From Gemmatimonadota bacterium (lineage in GTDB: Bacteria; Gemmatimonadota; Gemmatimonadetes; Gemmatimonadales; Gemmatimonadaceae), in assembly GCA_003222065.1 (NCBI GenBank), contig QHUV01000237.1, forward strand, positions 1 through 10,059: a stretch of DNA of 10,059 nt, written 5' to 3'. The position numbers and the translations under genes are program-made. The notes beneath the pieces are model-generated. The model was not told the DNA's origin. It was given only the letters and a program-made list of their open reading frames with translations, and made no database searches. Shown here piece by piece: positions 8,573-10,059 of this stretch; position 1 is the stretch's first letter, and every line of letters starts with the position of its first letter.

Positions 8573-10059
8573 GTGGCAGCTACCTCCTCGGCAGCGCGGG
8601 AAACCGACGCGCGACGCATTGCGGCGATCGACATCGGCTCGAACTCCGTTCGACAAATCGTTGCCGACGTGTCCGGCGGTGGCGGCATTCAGGTCGTCGA
8701 CGAGATGAAGGCGGCGCCGCGACTCGCGTCGGGCCTCGGCGACACCGGGTTATTGGCGGATGACGCGATGGGCCGCGCGATCGAAGCGATCACGCACATG
8801 GCGACGCTCGCTCGCCAGCTTGGCGCGGAGCGGATCGAGGCGGTCGCGACGAGCGCCGTGCGCGACGCGGGGAATGGCGAGGATTTCCTGCATCGCGTAC
8901 ACCGTCAAACGGGACTTCACGTCCGCGTCCTCGATGGCGAGGAAGAGGCTCGCCTGAGCTTCCGCAGCGCACTGGCGCATTTCGAGCTCGGCTCGGGGCG
9001 CGCCGTCGTTGCCGACATCGGGGGTGGATCGCTCGAATTGGTGCTCAGTGTCGACGGCGTCATCGAGCGCCTCGCCTCGCTCCCCCTCGGTGCGGTGCGT
9101 CTCACCGAACGCTTTCTGCCGGATGGCTCGACGAGCCCGAAGGCGCTGAAGGCCTTGCGCCGTGACGTTCGCGCGCAGCTCCGGCCGCACCTTCCCGTGC
9201 GCGACTGGCGCGGCGCGCCGATGATCGGCTCCGGCGGCACCTTCACGAACCTTGCCGGACTCTACCTAACGAGGCAGGGCATCTTCACGGCACGAAGCGT
9301 TCATGCCGCGCGCGTTCCGCGCGGCGACGTCGAACACCTGCTCGAGATGCTGCACGCGATGAGTCCCGCGGAGCGTCGCGGTATCGAGGGACTCAACGCC
9401 GATCGCGCCGACATCATTGTCGCCGGGCTGGCGGTCGTCGCCGAGGTGATGGCGCGGCTCGAGGCGCGTGAAGTGCAAGTCTCCCGCTACGGCATCCGTG
9501 AAGGGATTCTGCTCGAGGCGGCGCGGGTGCGGCCCGTCGTCGCCGATCCGGGTGAGGCGCGAGAGCGATCGGTGCGCGAGCTCGCCGAGCGCTGCCATTA
9601 CGAAGTGCCGCACGCGACGAACGTGCAGCGACTCGCGCTTCGCCTTTTCGACTCGTTCGGGTCGCGACTCCGGGCGAGCCCGGTCGAGCGCTCCCTCCTC
9701 GCCGACGCCGCGCTCCTACACGATGTCGGTTACCACATAAGCTACGACCGGCACCACAAGCATTCTTATCACATCATCGTGCACGCCGAGCTACTCGGCG
9801 TCCCGCCGGCCGAGCAAGTCGTAATCGCCAATGTCGCGCGGTATCACCGGGGCGCACCGCCGAAGAGGAAGCATCGCAACTTCGGCGCGCTCGACCGCGA
9901 ACTCCGTGCCTGCGTCCGAAGACTAGCGGCGATCCTGCGCATTGCCGACGGCTTCGATCGGGGCCACACTGGCGCGGTCAAGACGCTCCGCGTCCGCTGG
10001 GTGAAGCGCGCGCTACGCATCACGCCCGTCGCGAGCGATCAACGGGCGTCGCTCCGACT
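8573..10059 (+). CDS. ppx: Exopolyphosphatase / guanosine pentaphosphatase (Ppx/GppA) with C-terminal HD domain, 3' end outside the window
   Basis: At least 495 residues, open to the window edge. Ppx/GppA enzymes split terminal phosphate from polyphosphate or convert pppGpp to ppGpp; the two activities cannot be separated from sequence alone. The ASKHA ATPase-like fold is clear: phosphate-1 motif AIDIGSNSV (~18–26), ATSAVRD (~98–104), an acidic EEEAR (~123–127) that should contain the catalytic Glu, phosphate-2 motif ADIGGGSLELV (D148), and GSGGTFTNLAG (~219–229). From ~325 follows an HD-type domain with LLHDVGYH (H383/D384), HHKHSYHI and ARYHRG, as in long Ppx proteins. The start is GTG 8573: an in-frame TAG at 8561–8563 rules out upstream starts and no alternative occurs before the first motif. 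No Shine-Dalgarno is visible. It follows the kinase by 63 bp that hold a palindrome and a tandem repeat, so it may have its own promoter as well as operon transcription. Confidence 0.92.
   Translation, partial: MAATSSAARETDARRIAAIDIGSNSVRQIVADVSGGGGIQVVDEMKAAPRLASGLGDTGLLADDAMGRAIEAITHMATLARQLGAERIEAVATSAVRDAGNGEDFLHRVHRQTGLHVRVLDGEEEARLSFRSALAHFELGSGRAVVADIGGGSLELVLSVDGVIERLASLPLGAVRLTERFLPDGSTSPKALKALRRDVRAQLRPHLPVRDWRGAPMIGSGGTFTNLAGLYLTRQGIFTARSVHAARVPRGDVEHLLEMLHAMSPAERRGIEGLNADRADIIVAGLAVVAEVMARLEAREVQVSRYGIREGILLEAARVRPVVADPGEARERSVRELAERCHYEVPHATNVQRLALRLFDSFGSRLRASPVERSLLADAALLHDVGYHISYDRHHKHSYHIIVHAELLGVPPAEQVVIANVARYHRGAPPKRKHRNFGALDRELRACVRRLAAILRIADGFDRGHTGAVKTLRVRWVKRALRITPVASDQRASLR

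Overview
The window is GC-rich (roughly two-thirds G+C), densely coding bacterial DNA with few Shine-Dalgarno sites and several GTGA-type stop/start overlaps. Protein style and gene content (a CpdB–UshA-type double nucleotidase, an M48 peptidase tail, a PhoB/PhoR-like pair followed by Ppx/GppA-HD) suggest a soil-type bacterium such as a member of the Gemmatimonadota. That assignment is an impression from sequence style and was not tested by a search.

Layout. At the left edge is the C-terminal tail of an M48-type metallopeptidase (+, ends 209). Five bases later, in convergent orientation, ends a minus-strand operon running 5459→215: a large exported two-module nucleotide phosphoesterase, a 92-residue protein of unknown role, adenosine deaminase, and purine nucleoside phosphorylase. 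Together these would take extracytoplasmic nucleotides to nucleosides plus phosphate, adenosine to inosine, and inosine to hypoxanthine. A 147-bp divergent intergenic region (5460–5606) separates it from a plus-strand operon: uridine kinase, a PhoB-type response regulator, a PhoR-type membrane histidine kinase, and an exopolyphosphatase/GppA-like protein with a C-terminal HD domain that runs off the right edge. The locus thus joins phosphate and nucleotide scavenging with a probable phosphate-sensing two-component system.

Two genes look damaged. The purine nucleoside phosphorylase lacks its N-terminal phosphate-binding part and runs directly, in another frame, out of the adenosine deaminase C-terminus. 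The uridine kinase lacks its middle third (acceptor-binding region), with a frameshift at the joint. Both fit deletions of roughly 150–200 bp, either real or assembly errors.

Three further signals are worth attention. The 8-mer CGTTAGGY occurs 11 times on both strands, always within genes but in several reading phases. A 21-bp-period tandem direct repeat preceded by a 15-bp palindrome fills the only sizeable gap upstream of the exopolyphosphatase gene. A nine-codon minicistron bridges the response regulator and kinase. No tRNA, rRNA, CRISPR, insertion sequence or prophage feature was seen.
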